From positions 3,416,221-3,480,220 of the forward strand of contig CM070568.1 of the NCBI GenBank assembly GCA_036346405.1: a stretch of 64,000 bases of DNA, written 5' to 3'. The translations under genes and the position numbers were made by a program. Numbering within the stretch: position 1 is the first letter of the stretch; the number at the start of each line of letters is the position of its first letter. This document shows, in pieces, positions 47,314-57,729 of the stretch. A model generated the notes under the pieces. That model saw nothing but the letters and a program-made list of their open reading frames with translations. It was not told the origin of the DNA and made no database searches. Source of the stretch: Phyllostachys edulis (lineage: Eukaryota > Streptophyta > Magnoliopsida > Poales > Poaceae).

Positions 47314-47665
47314 TGTCGTGACCCTTCATCATGAATATTGATCTACACCAAATCCGAATGTTATATTGTCAAATCAACAAACGATACAATTGTTTGGGGA
47401 TACAATTGGGAGAAATTGAAAGTAAGGATGGGAGTAGCAATTTAGACGGGAAGGAAGAAACATGGGGCGGGGAACATCAGAGAAAGGGGAGTGAGGGAAG
47501 AGGCATCATTGGGGAAGAAGAAGCCGCTGTTCTGTTTCTTCGATGCCCTCTTAGTCTTGCTGCTGCCAACCCTTTTGTACTGCATGATCAGGCTGGTCCA
47601 GTCTCTCCACGGCCCATAGCTCATGTCGACCAAGCCTAAAGCTCTTCAAGGAGGTGTATATGACA
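47314..47665. repeat. Left LTR (3' LTR in element orientation)
   Basis: Close match to 50476-50837 across its length (for example AACATCAGAGAAAGGGG, TGTTTCTTCGATG, GATCAGGCTGGTCCA), with scattered substitutions and small indels. It lacks the extra 11-bp TGTATATGACA copy found at the end of the right LTR. Confidence 0.88.
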
Positions 47666-47725
47666 TTTCCCTCCCATTGAAATGCGGCTAGACCCCAAGC
47701 CGCTGCAGGGTATGCCGCCGGAATC

Positions 47726-48760
47726 CTATGGAACTTTCACTTGAACAACAACCGCAAGCATGCTCCTTGGCAGTTGCACACTCACGATGACAATTTCTAG
47801 ACCATCGGGATCCCATGACAGCTGTAATTCGTGCGCAATAAGGATTTGTAGTTTTGTGTCGGCACCGTCACTGTGATGCACCATGACCTCCTTCAGTATT
47901 GTTGAGATCAGGTCTACATTGTACATAGCATTTTCATTAGAAATCACAGGTATCAGAAGATCAGAAACTGAAGCTCCATCCAACTGCGTGCCTATTCTCT
48001 TGATCAAGTCACCACGATAGGCCTCATCGGACTCCGGCAAGCATGTTGCTCTCAGCAGCTTAAGAAGGAAACCACACGAAACCGAACCTGAACCTTTCTC
48101 AGCTGGCAACAGAGAAATGATGGTTTCTAAAGCTGCACAATGCCTTGTGCGATCAAGTCCATTGCTTACAACATGGTATAGGGAGCTGAATGTTAGTTTA
48201 GCACCACTGCCAAAAACTTCAAGCTGGTGGCAAATGCCTCCATATTGTGGTTTGATCTTGTCAGGTGCTAAGAACTCAAACACTCCATGGTTTTCGCACT
48301 GAACAAAAGAGCACAGTTTGCACTGGAAGCAAGAATGAGGCAGATTTCCAGTCATATAAGGAGCAATAGGTTGAGCCTTCTCTTGTAACTTCCTATTGAC
48401 AACAAGCGCACCGGTAGTAACTCTGAATCCTTCAAGGACATTCAAGTTCAGCATGTGCCCAAGATATTGCTTCCCCATTGCAATTGCCCATGTTATCATT
48501 TCCTTGCAACCACCTTTAACAATCAGCCTAATATAATCCAAAAGAATTCTCATGTCTGTACTAACAGCAACTAGAATCTGCTTGCAGTTCTCATGATGCC
48601 ACTGTTTAGACTCTAGTAACACCATGCCAAAAGTATGCGGCTGAGTGCAACACATGAAATGGACAGCGGAAAGATCAAGGGTGAAGGTGCACGCTGTACA
48701 CTTGCTAAGCTGAAAAACCTTTGCGTTTGTCTTGAGGTCTTCTATCTCCCTTATCATCAA
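47726..48760 (-). CDS. Chimeric ORF: VPS11 zinc-finger start, unknown middle, NPH3 domain
   Basis: A 344-residue open frame. The first about 35 residues (REIEDLKTNAKVFQLSKC, TACTFTLDLSAVHFMC) are the VPS11 stretch leading into its RING finger, cut after the third Cys. A segment of about 130 residues that I do not recognise follows (LLDYIRLIVKGGCKEMITWA, HMLNLNVLEGFRVTTGALVV). Then comes NPH3-domain sequence: LETIISLLPAEKGSGSVSCG, FLLKLLRATCLPESDE, LIKRIGTQLDGASVSDLLIP and YNVDLISTILKEVM. NPH3 proteins are plant BTB ubiquitin-ligase adaptors in phototropism and auxin transport. No BTB domain is present here. The frame directly follows the VPS11 ORF upstream, separated by one stop codon in the same frame. 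Whether it is translated is unknown. Confidence 0.6.
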   Translation of the reverse strand: MMIREIEDLKTNAKVFQLSKCTACTFTLDLSAVHFMCCTQPHTFGMVLLESKQWHHENCKQILVAVSTDMRILLDYIRLIVKGGCKEMITWAIAMGKQYLGHMLNLNVLEGFRVTTGALVVNRKLQEKAQPIAPYMTGNLPHSCFQCKLCSFVQCENHGVFEFLAPDKIKPQYGGICHQLEVFGSGAKLTFSSLYHVVSNGLDRTRHCAALETIISLLPAEKGSGSVSCGFLLKLLRATCLPESDEAYRGDLIKRIGTQLDGASVSDLLIPVISNENAMYNVDLISTILKEVMVHHSDGADTKLQILIAHELQLSWDPDGLEIVIVSVQLPRSMLAVVVQVKVP

Positions 48761-49753
48761 TTATATCTCTTCCTGGTACTTGTCCATAGATTTTCTATCA
48801 TCTTCAATTAAATTTGATTCTTGCTCAAGTTTGCAAGCAATGTAGTCCTTGACAACTGAGAGCGTCAAACATGGGTTTTCCGATAGTGTCTGTAGCACAA
48901 CAATGGGAGGTAAAACATCCTCCTTCTCAATGTAGGTCAAGACCTCTTTAACTTCTTTAGAGCAATCATCCCCAAGCTCCCCAAAATATTTCAACAGATC
49001 ACCCCATAGAGATGAATCCCCTAGCTTCTTACAGCATGCAATTAAGCCTTCATGATCGTGAGCTTGCTTGTAGCAACTGATAACTTCTTTGTAGAGTTTT
49101 AGTTTCTCGTATAGAAACAACAATCCATCTTTGAATGCATTTGCATTACAAAGAATAAGAGCAAGATCAATAGAATACAAAGGATCTTCCATCTCAGATG
49201 TCCAGGCAGACTTGAGCAATGCAAGCCCTTTCCTTTGCCTATCAACAATATCCTTTGCCATTTTAGTATCTTCTTTTCCAAGATTTGCTTTCTCCCTTGT
49301 GCCTGATTTATAGCCATTTGCAATTTCTTTACCTTTTCTTTCTTTAATATTGTGATCCTCAAAGCCATTTTCTTGCGAGATAGATAGGGAGCTTAAACCT
49401 TTTGATATATATAGCTCCAGAAGGGTGTTGTGAATTTCTGTATCAGTACAAAGCCTCAACAGTATTTCAAATGTTTCAGCAGGTCTATGCTCCACAATAA
49501 TTTTCCCATATTCTTTTACAGTAAGACCTGCTTGATTTGCCTCAAGGCCGGATATATATTGCAGCGCCTCATCATACCTACCAAGATCCTCAAGTAAAAT
49601 CTTCAAATACAACTCATGCTGATTTGAGGAATTTTGCACAACAAGCAAATCGTCCAAATGGTGTTTGAGAACTACACCAAACTCATCTTGAGTGCCTGTA
49701 ACTGAACTGAACAGTAGACAACTTCCTCCTCTAGGTGGTGGCCATGGCTTCAT
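48761..49753 (-). pseudogene. VPS11: VPS11-derived intronless fragment inside the LTR element
   Basis: VPS11 is a core subunit of the HOPS/CORVET tethering complexes at the vacuole. From about residue 45 of this 330-codon frame the sequence is VPS11: HELYLKILLEDLGRYDEALQ, GLTVKEYGKIIVEHRPAETF, KDIVDRQRKGLALLKSAWTS, DPLYSIDLALILCNANAFKD, SCYKQAHDHEGLIACCKKLG, DLLKYFGELGDDCSKEVKEV and SENPCLTLSVVKDYIACKLE. After RLCTD it jumps to TEIHNTLLELY, apparently lacking about 50 residues of the family. It ends at a TAA just before REIEDLK. The absence of introns points to capture from processed RNA. The first about 45 residues (WPPPRGGSCLLFSSV) seem to be element sequence. Confidence 0.8.
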
Positions 49754-49816
49754 CTCAACTATCTGTAGTGGGGCTGGATAACTCCTCTTGATCAGTGCTA
49801 TCAGAGTAGGTGGCGG

Positions 49817-50566
49817 CTATGGTTGATGCAACAGTAACACACTGTGGGTGGAATTTTTAGGTGACATCCCCATCTCAACCACCAAACTTTTCACACCAAT
49901 TACTTGATTAGGTGGCCAAGGTGGTAGCAGCCTCGTTCCACCGTCATTTTTCATGAAGAATGGTTGAGATTGCAAAAGGCTCACCTCAGTGTTGCGTGTG
50001 TTGGAGTCGAGACCTGATGTCGAACACTTGGTGGGCATCACAGTGCCCAACTCGTCGGTGGCCAACGACTTTAGCGAGGAGGTCTTCTCCGGCTCTGCCT
50101 GCGCCTGGATGGTTGTGGACACGCCCCTTGAGAGCAGGGATGCGGCCGTGACATTGGTGTCGCCGACGTATGGGTCAGGGCCCGACGTCAAGCACTTTGT
50201 GGGCGTCGTGAAGTTGGTGTCGGTGTCGAAGGTGGGCTGACCAGCAACAGCCCAACTTGAGACGGTGGCGAGCCCGGCAGTGGTCAAAGGAGAACTTGGG
50301 GTCGAGTCGGTGGCGGCGCCGAGCAGCCGAGAGGTGGTCGCAGCTAGAGATGAGATCATGTCATCCATCTTGGCCAGTAGCTTGTCTAGCATTGCCTTAC
50401 ACTGCTCCTCTTCTGCATCGCTCATGGCCATCTCAATGCGAGGAACCACTGCGATCGATGGCTCTGATACCAAATTGTCATGACCCTTCATCATGAATAT
50501 TGATCCACACCAAATCCGAATGCTATATTGCCAAATCAATAAACAGTACAAGTGTTTAGGATACAA
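49817..50566 (-). CDS. Element-specific 5' ORF (gag-position protein of unknown type)
   Basis: The open frame begins inside the right LTR and crosses the primer site. A likely start is the Met of MAMSDAEEEQCKAMLDKLLA, about 42-44 codons in. That stretch and MDDMISSLAATTSRLLGAA look like a short amphipathic or coiled-coil region. The rest is Ser/Thr-rich, with a twice-repeated (P)TKC(L/S)TSGPD/TSGLD motif, and it ends LLLHQP. No zinc knuckle or capsid similarity was recognised. It sits where gag would be. Confidence 0.45.
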   Translation of the reverse strand: MYPKHLYCLLIWQYSIRIWCGSIFMMKGHDNLVSEPSIAVVPRIEMAMSDAEEEQCKAMLDKLLAKMDDMISSLAATTSRLLGAATDSTPSSPLTTAGLATVSSWAVAGQPTFDTDTNFTTPTKCLTSGPDPYVGDTNVTAASLLSRGVSTTIQAQAEPEKTSSLKSLATDELGTVMPTKCSTSGLDSNTRNTEVSLLQSQPFFMKNDGGTRLLPPWPPNQVIGVKSLVVEMGMSPKNSTHSVLLLHQP

Positions 50567-50837
50567 TTGGGAGAAATTGGAAGCAAGGATAGGAGCAGCA
50601 ATTCAGACGGAAATGAAGAAGCATGAGGCGGGGAACATCAGAGAAAGGGGGGTGAGGGAAGAGGCAGCATTGGAGAAGAAGAAGCAGCTGTTTTGTTTCT
50701 TCGATGTCCTCTTAGTCTTGCTGCTGCCACCCCTTTTGTACTGTATGATCAGGCTGGTCCAATCTCTCCACGGTCTATAGCCCATATCGACCAAGCCCAA
50801 AACTCTTTAAGAGGGTGTATATGACATGTATATGACA
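50476..50837. repeat. Right LTR (5' LTR in element orientation)
   Basis: Partner of 47314-47665. It ends in a duplicated TGTATATGACA, followed by the ATCTG target duplication. The complement of the tRNA-iMet primer site is immediately inside. Confidence 0.88.
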
Positions 50838-50842
50838 ATCTG

Positions 50843-53180
50843 GGATGGGACGTGTCTTCATGTTGCTTCCATGATTGTGGAGTTTGCATCGTGCAGCAGC
50901 CAGCAGTGTCTGAGATTTGACCTTAACTAACTTGTGCAGCAGCAGCCTTTGTTCCCAGAGAATTCCTTGTGTCATCATTTGTTACTGTCGGGCCTGCTCT
51001 ACTTTTGCGGTACATACCTACCATCAAACGCATGCATACCTGCAGATCCCATAAATGTAAAAACCTAATTTCGGTTTATCTTCATCTCTGTATTTCTGTA
51101 CTGTCAAGGGGTGAAAACAAGTCCGATACAGACCAATATTACTTTTTTCCGTATCTTAACCTATATTTTAACTCCGGACATGGATTCAGATTTTTTTGGC
51201 ATATAGGCACATGACGGATGCAAATTAGATTCAAATCGGTCACAGATTTTTTAGATAATGGAAGTACAACTCTCGACCGCTGCATCAACTAGGGATACAC
51301 ACAACCAATCGGTCACAGATAATGTACACAAAAAGAAAAGTTATAACTTTACCAAGGAAAGTGTCAAATTATATTACTTATTAGAGAATTATTTATCCTA
51401 CTTAATTACATAAACATAATCAAATGTAAATTCATATTATATATTAGTCAATGACCGAAAATCATAGAGGATATTAAAGAATAGTGATATTTATCAGATA
51501 TCCATTTTGTTGATTTATCGGATATCTTCTAGATATCCTATAAAATACGAATACGGATCGGATATTGCTATTCTTATATCATAATCCATATTCCATAAGA
51601 TTTTTCGGATACAAATATGGATAATATCGAATGCGTGTCGGGGCTAAAAAACAGTACTTAGGGCAGATTTTTTTCCGGATACAGCATCGGATCGGGCGGG
51701 AATTATCCGTCCCGTTTTCGCCCCTAGTCGTATATACTTCATGCTTGACTTGTGATTTTATTTTAATCAGCTCCTGTTCAGCTTACCATTGAAAAAAAAC
51801 CCTGCTTGATGCTGGTTATTTCGCAAGAAGTCTGTGTTTGTGCTGCATGGCTGAAGTTTTCACTTGAGATTTATACCAAGATGGTGGAAAGGAGGACGGT
51901 GTGCTCCTTTCCGTGAAGTGTATGGTTTGTCCTTTTTCCTTTTCTTTTCCATGGTTGGTTGACTTACATTTGATGGCGCGTAGCATGATCATTGTAACTG
52001 CAGTCTCTGCACCCTTTACCTCATCACAACTGCATTCGATGGCGCGTAGCATGATCATTGTAACGCAGACACCCAGCAGCGATCCACTCCACTTTCGCAG
52101 TATACAGCAGCATCTTTGCTTGTTTGCAGCATAAGCTCTCCTGCCTCTTTTCCATCATAGCCTGAAGAATTACAGCAAAGCTACCGCAGAAACGTGCTGC
52201 GCGATCATACGCCGGAAGTCCGCGTCCAGAAATGATATGATCCCACTCGCACTGGCGTCCAGAAACGATAGCGTGATTCTGATGCATCGCAACGCTTTAG
52301 ATTGAATGTCACAGTAGCACCGATACAGTCAAGCTACAGTGCTAAAACAGCACTGATACCATGCTAGACCGTCCATGTCCTCCGATTTTTGATCCAAAGC
52401 TCCACTTTCCACTCGGCATCCTCTGCGTTACTGCAAATACGCCATCCTATGATGAGGTGAACAGTACTCTGCAGTGCATTGTAGCAACTGTATCAACAGT
52501 GTAATCTGTACTGCAGCAATTTCACTATAGCAGAACCATCGTAGCAAAAGAGTTGTAACGATTGATATGGACATTTGATTTTCGATCAGACAGTGTAAAT
52601 CGCGCCCAATATCAATGCATTGTAGATCCTATGCATTGGCTTACTTCAATGCAGAGATCCATTTCCCAGCACTCCATGTCATTAGCCATGTCCCTCTCCT
52701 ACCATCTCATTATTCCATTTCCATCCCAAAAGCACACATCAATTATTCGCATATTTGCAAGGAAAGATCGATTGGAGAGACAAGAGATGTCCTTAGATCT
52801 TACTAGCAAATAATGTACATAATAATACAGCTCTCTACGATATATTACTAGCCCTACACGTGATGCCTTACGATTGTGCTGAGACAGGGACCAACCTGGC
52901 AAGCAGTCAAAGTGGAAAAGAAGAGCAATAAGTCATTGGAACGGTGTGTCCGTTGTCGCTTGTCATGGCGCGCCCGCGCGAGCTACCTGTCTCGTCGGAG
53001 ACACGCAGCCGGCAACTACTTGACGCGATAACGCAGCGTCTGCGCGCCCTGCTCCCCTGACCCGACGGCTGGTTGCCTCGTGCGGCGCGGTCCATCCCCA
53101 CCACGTGCGCTTGGGTCCCCGGCAATGGCAATGGCAGCTTCTTTTTGCACCTACATGGGATGGGAGCTTCCTCGGCTTGT
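50843..53180. other. Intergenic DNA with hAT-like and MITE remnants
   Basis: About 51113-51726 is AT-rich with inverted ends AAGGGGTGAAAAC and GTTTTCGCCCCTA and many ATCCGTAT/GGATAT motifs, a degraded hAT-like MITE without a clear duplication. 51969-52065 contains a short repeat (GATGGCGCGTAGCATGATCA twice, at 51973 and 52037). 52280-52690 resembles the CAGAGATCC/GTAGATCCT MITE family of 15.3 kb. No gene recognised; the end towards 53180 is the kinase 3' flank. Confidence 0.45.
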
Positions 53181-56100
53181 CTAGTAGTACTCCACGGGCG
53201 TGCCGGGACAACTGTCGTCCGACATGTCATTGTTGGTGTTGTTGCCCGCGCCGGCATTGACGGTCGCGACGCTGAACGGCGGGGGCACGTACGGCGGCGT
53301 GGCGCACCGTAGCAGCGCCCAGTTCACGCCGTTGAAGAACGGGTGCCGCTTGATGGCCGCCGCGCCGACCGTGGCCCCGAGCCTCCGCGTCGGGTCCTTG
53401 GCGAGGAGCGCGGTGACCAGGTCCTTGGCGGCAGAGGATACGGACGGCTCCTTGGGGAACTCGAGGGCGCGCGCGACGATGTTGGCCAGGGTCATCTCGT
53501 TGTCGTAGCCCTTGAACGGCGTCACGCCGTAGAGCAGCTCGAAGATGAAGATGCCGAGTGTCCACCAGTCCACGGAGCTGCCGTGGCCCTCGCCGGAGAC
53601 GATCTCCGGGGCGAGGTACTCGTGCGTGCCGACGAACGACATTGACCGGAGCTCCACCGGCTCGGCCACGAGCTCCAGGTCGAGGCCGCCGGAGGGGAAG
53701 CTGCTGTTGGCACCATTTGATGGCTTCTTGCGGCGCCGGCGCCGGCGGCCACGGCCGGGGAAGAGCTGGAAGCACGACATCGCGGGGACAATGCACGACG
53801 GGATGATGCACGACGTGGACGTCGAGGAGTGTGCGGTGAGGGAGATGGGGTCGGAGATAACGTGCGCCGGCGTCGGGGCCGTGGGGTCGCACTTGAGGGA
53901 GAGGTCAAAGTCGGTGAGCATGATGTGGCCGTCGGCGCGCACGAGGACGTTCTCCGGCTTGAGGTCCCGGTACACGATGTCCATCATGTGGATGTACTCC
54001 AGTGCCGCCACCACCTCCGCCGCGTAGAACCTGCCGCAGTGAGTAACGATGTCAGTGTGTCGCCATCATCTCGAAGCTCCAAAAAATCATCATTGATTTA
54101 GCAGCTGCTATCATATAATCAAACCTGTAAAACAAATAAGTTGGCCATGCAAGCTGCACGCAAAAGAGACGCATTTCATTGCAGATGTCACATCAAAATC
54201 GAGTGTCGGATCAGCATTCATCACATAGCCAGTGGTTAGAAGTTAGAACTTGCAAGCGCTATTTGCAATTGTACAAAGGCAAGTTATTGCATACTAGTAC
54301 AAAAGTATAGAAGTGCATCCCTCGACTTTACTGACATGTAACCAAAAGAACCCACATATATGTGACAACGACAGAGTCACCTGTATCTGAATCTGTACTG
54401 GTGCTGGCATGGTGGATGCCACTGTGCGCTCCAGTGGCAAGCAAAAGCCACAAGGAGCAGAGGAAAAAGGCAACAGACAGTACTCGAATTAGTGCATCAT
54501 TGATGTTGGGAGTTGCACGTTGGAAGTCTAGTCTAGTTTAATGTAAGAAAGGAATGCACCTCATGTGTGCACTCAATTGATACTTCCTTAGGTTTAATCA
54601 GATTAGTTCCTACAACAAGTACCCTATGTTGATCTCGACTGAATCTGTTCATAATAGCCATAGTCCGAGGTATGTATGTGTTTCAGAGCTGTGATTCTTA
54701 CCCATCACATGGGGGTTAATAAACATATAATTCAGGATTTGAGAATAGATGGGTTTCAAGATTTAACCCCTATATGTCTACGACATGTGGGTCCTTTGGC
54801 CATATATTATTGACACATGGAGAGCAAATACTGAAATTCATCTATCTCATAATAGCAAATCCTGATATCCCCGTTAATAAAAGTCTCCTTGACCAATGGC
54901 ATGTGTATCCACGAGAGTAATACAGGGGCTTTGCTACCTACCAAAATTTAGTAACCATAATGAAATCCAACATCACACACATGCAATCCAAGTGAGAGAA
55001 AATCGCTCACCACGATTCAAACAATATTCTTTTTTACCAATATTTGACTTTTACTAGGTTTTAGTTATGCCGAAATTTTGACTTAGGCTCATCTTTTGCC
55101 TGTCAACCAAACGGCCTCATGTGAACCAAAGGGCTTGGCTCGTGTCAGCCACACCGGTATTAGCACGGCCGGCTTTACCATGCGTTGATGGCGATGCAGT
55201 TGGTCGTAGGCAGGTATGCATTGCAAGCTATAGGAGTAGTAGTAGTACACCTTCAAATGAGGATTGATTTTTTAGGCTGGAATCACATCACATCACACCA
55301 CACAGCGCTGTATTTGGAGTTGTACGACCTGGACTTCTTGAATGAGGTGCATAGAGTGGCGCCAAAGGCTTATATAGCTATATTTTGTCGCCGATCCGTG
55401 AATTCATGGCTCGCCTTTTTTTCCAGTTTCCACAAAGTTTAAGCAAAGACACTAACTAATTGGCAGGCATTTGTACTGCCAATATCTTCGATATTCGTTA
55501 CTAGTCTATATAAATATCATTGCTAGTGTTCTTGTTAGTTGATCAAAACCTTATTTCTATATTTAAAAATGGAAAAGCTTGCAATATACAACGGTGATAC
55601 ACCGGCTGTATGTTGAGTTGGCTACAACTCTACAAGTGAACGCTCTGTCCGGACTAACTACTGATGTAGTGCTGTATCCTTACCGAATGAATATAGCCAC
55701 GTGGGAATGAGATCCTCTAGATCAGAGGACTAAATGCAGAGGAGTGTTCATCCTCTGCGTATTTAGGATCATTCTCCGGCCATGAGATTGGAATCTAACG
55801 GTTCGCTCTCAGCGCTACAGCATCTATGCTACAGTACCATGCATTGTTCAAGGTGGCAGCCTCATTTTACTGTGGGCACAGTTCCCCTCTGCTGTAACGT
55901 AGAGGATCTGGTTCCAGCCACGTGATGCTGCAATGGAGCAAACGTAGCCAATAATGCTACCACTGCTTCCTATCTGTACAGTTTAGTAAAGTGGACGCAT
56001 TCTGCCTTTTAATCTCGGGTATGTCCTACATCTTGACATTCCACAGGGAAATTACGGCCGAGATTAATGCTCTTTTAAGTTTATTCCGGAAGGAAATAAC

Positions 56101-57729
56101 ATCACTGTCCGTGTATAGTGGGAAGATAATATTGGCCGGCAGTGACCATCACCTAGAGATAACAGATAAGGCAAGAAAAAGATCCGAGCTGTGCGATGAA
56201 GGAGGAATCCTAATTGATTGGAAGTAGCAAACCTGCAAGCGCATATGACAACACAGCTTTACTTCCATATGGGCAGGCTTGGCTTCAGGGGGCTGTAGGT
56301 GTCCACATGCAAGCACCACCTGACCAGTGATTGGAGGGTGATATGGGCGTGCGACTGTGTGGCTGACTGCGTGCAGCTGCGTGGCTTCAGTAATCAGTAT
56401 GGCTCAAACCAAGAAACTGTACTGTAGTGTTTGTGACGGCGAGAGCTGAGAGCCACATGAGTGCATTTTCCAGACGAAACAGAGAAAACGATGTTGAACA
56501 CGTATTTCATGGCTTCATTTGCAAAATGCTCTCATCCTCATATGTCACAAACTCACAATCATATGTTGTTCTGGAAGCTCTCTGGTGTCATTTTGGTTAA
56601 GGATGCATCCAAAAAAGCAGCAATCTGATATTATGCAGTGTGTTTTCAGGATGAAAGGCATTCCGACTAAACATGTAGGATATAAATGGACAGATGCATG
56701 CCTAACAGAAGACACATGGGGCCAAACCATGCACAGAACAATTGAGCTGCTGCATCCACTAGATCCTTAAAATATATACTATACAAAAAGTAAACAGAAA
56801 AAGGAAAAAAAAAGCACCCAAGAAAGAACTCCAAACCAAATAAACAAGGCCAACTAGAACGCAGGAAAACAGCCACATTCTTCACCAAAAAGCCTATGAT
56901 CGCTAGCTTACTAGATACTTCACGGTTCACGTCCAAAATCGAATCAAAACTTGCAAGTGTCGTAAAATTACATGTTTGTAACTGTAGGGCACAGAAGAAG
57001 GTGTTCGCTATCTAGCAAATATGAGTTCTATAGTTATGGAACGAATTCAGACAAATCAAGGAGGAGGACAAATTCAGACGAATTGGTTCAACATTTTGCA
57101 AAAAGAAAAAGGGTGGTTCTAAAAAAAGTAATTCAACATTAAAAAAAAGGGAGCGCTTAATTTCGAGGTATACATGATGAATGCATATGTATACAAGGCG
57201 GTAAACGAAGAATCCTTGTCACGTACCTGACGGCGGCCTCTGAGAAGCGGCGGTGCGGCTGCCGCTGGCGGAGGACGTGGAGGTCACCGCCGGGGCAGAA
57301 CTCGGTGAGGAGGCAGGACCACCTGTCGCTCTCGGCGACCCCGTAGAGTCGGGGGAGGAAGGGGTGGTCGACGGCCTCGAGGATCTCACGCTCGGTTCGC
57401 GCTCGTCCCTCCTTGTTCCTCCCCCCGAGCTCCTTCCTGTCCATCACCTTGGCCGCCACCAGCGCGCTCGCGGTGCTGTTCCCCTTCCCCTTGACCTCGG
57501 CCAGGTAGACGCTGCCGATGTCCCCCGCGCCGAGGCGGCGCACGAAGCGGATGTCGGAGAGCGCGACGGTGCCGAGGCGCGGGACGGTGGCGGTGGCGCG
57601 AGGGGGGAGGGGCCCCGAGGAGGAGGTGGAGCAGGAGGCTGTGGCGGTGGAGGCGGAGCGGGAGCGCTCGGAGGAGCCGAAGCTGAGGCTCTGGAGCTCG
57701 TCCGCCGCCAGGTCGGCGTCGGGAGGCAT
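53181..57729 (-). CDS. AGCVIII serine/threonine protein kinase (PINOID/WAG-like)
   Basis: Plant AGCVIII kinases phosphorylate PIN auxin carriers and related membrane targets. There are two exons, 57729-57227 and 54030-53181, and the codon for Arg168 is split across the 3.2-kb intron. The product has 450 residues. Motifs: a Ser/Pro-rich N-terminus; Gly loop LGAGDIGSV at 66-74; ATP Lys in VAAKVM (94); catalytic loop YRDLKPEN (Asp190); DFD in place of DFG (208-210), the AGCVIII hallmark. Next comes an insertion with a basic cluster (GRGRRRRRRKK), which often directs membrane or nuclear association. The activation segment is MSFVGTHEYLAPEIVSGEGH, followed by VDWWTLGIFIFELLYGVTPF. The C-terminus is CPGTPVEYY. 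The clade (PID, WAG or PID2) was not settled. All catalytic residues are present, so I expect an active kinase. Confidence 0.93.
54031..57226 (-). other. Large intron of the AGCVIII kinase gene
   Basis: Bounded by GTACGT at 57226 and GGCAG at 54031 on the minus strand. It contains the MULE-MITE at 55704 and otherwise AT-rich non-coding DNA without recognised genes. Confidence 0.85.
55704..55915. mobile_element. Mutator-like MITE, 212 bp, 9-bp target duplication
   Basis: AGCCACGTG flanks both sides (55695-55703 and 55916-55924). The inverted ends are GGAATGAGATCCTCTA and TAGAGGATCTGGTTCC. Related motifs (ATCCTCT, GCTACAGTACC) occur at 16525-16752, 15.3 kb, 22.2 kb and 52.4 kb. Confidence 0.85.

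Larger units (their letters stand above)
47314..50837 (-). mobile_element. LTR retrotransposon carrying VPS11 and NPH3-domain sequences
   Basis: Plus-strand LTRs lie at 47314-47665 and 50476-50837; both start TGTC(G/A)TGACCCTTCATCA and end GTATATGACA. Target duplication ATCTG is at 47309-47313 and 50838-50842. Transcription would run on the minus strand: the primer site (complement GCTCTGATACCA, 50461-50472) sits 3 bp inside the right LTR, and the polypurine tract (complement TTTCCCTCCCATT, 47666-47678) abuts the left LTR. No protease, integrase or reverse transcriptase is present. The interior holds an element-specific frame, a VPS11-derived part and an NPH3-derived part. It would need proteins from another copia element to move. 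Confidence 0.88.

Noticed and set aside
47726..49753. Intact VPS11 or NPH3 gene
   Set aside because: Both parts are incomplete, intronless and enclosed by LTRs with a shared target duplication; they are element cargo.
53227..53892. 221-codon frame in another phase of the kinase exon
   Set aside because: GC-rich shadow of the AGCVIII kinase coding sequence.
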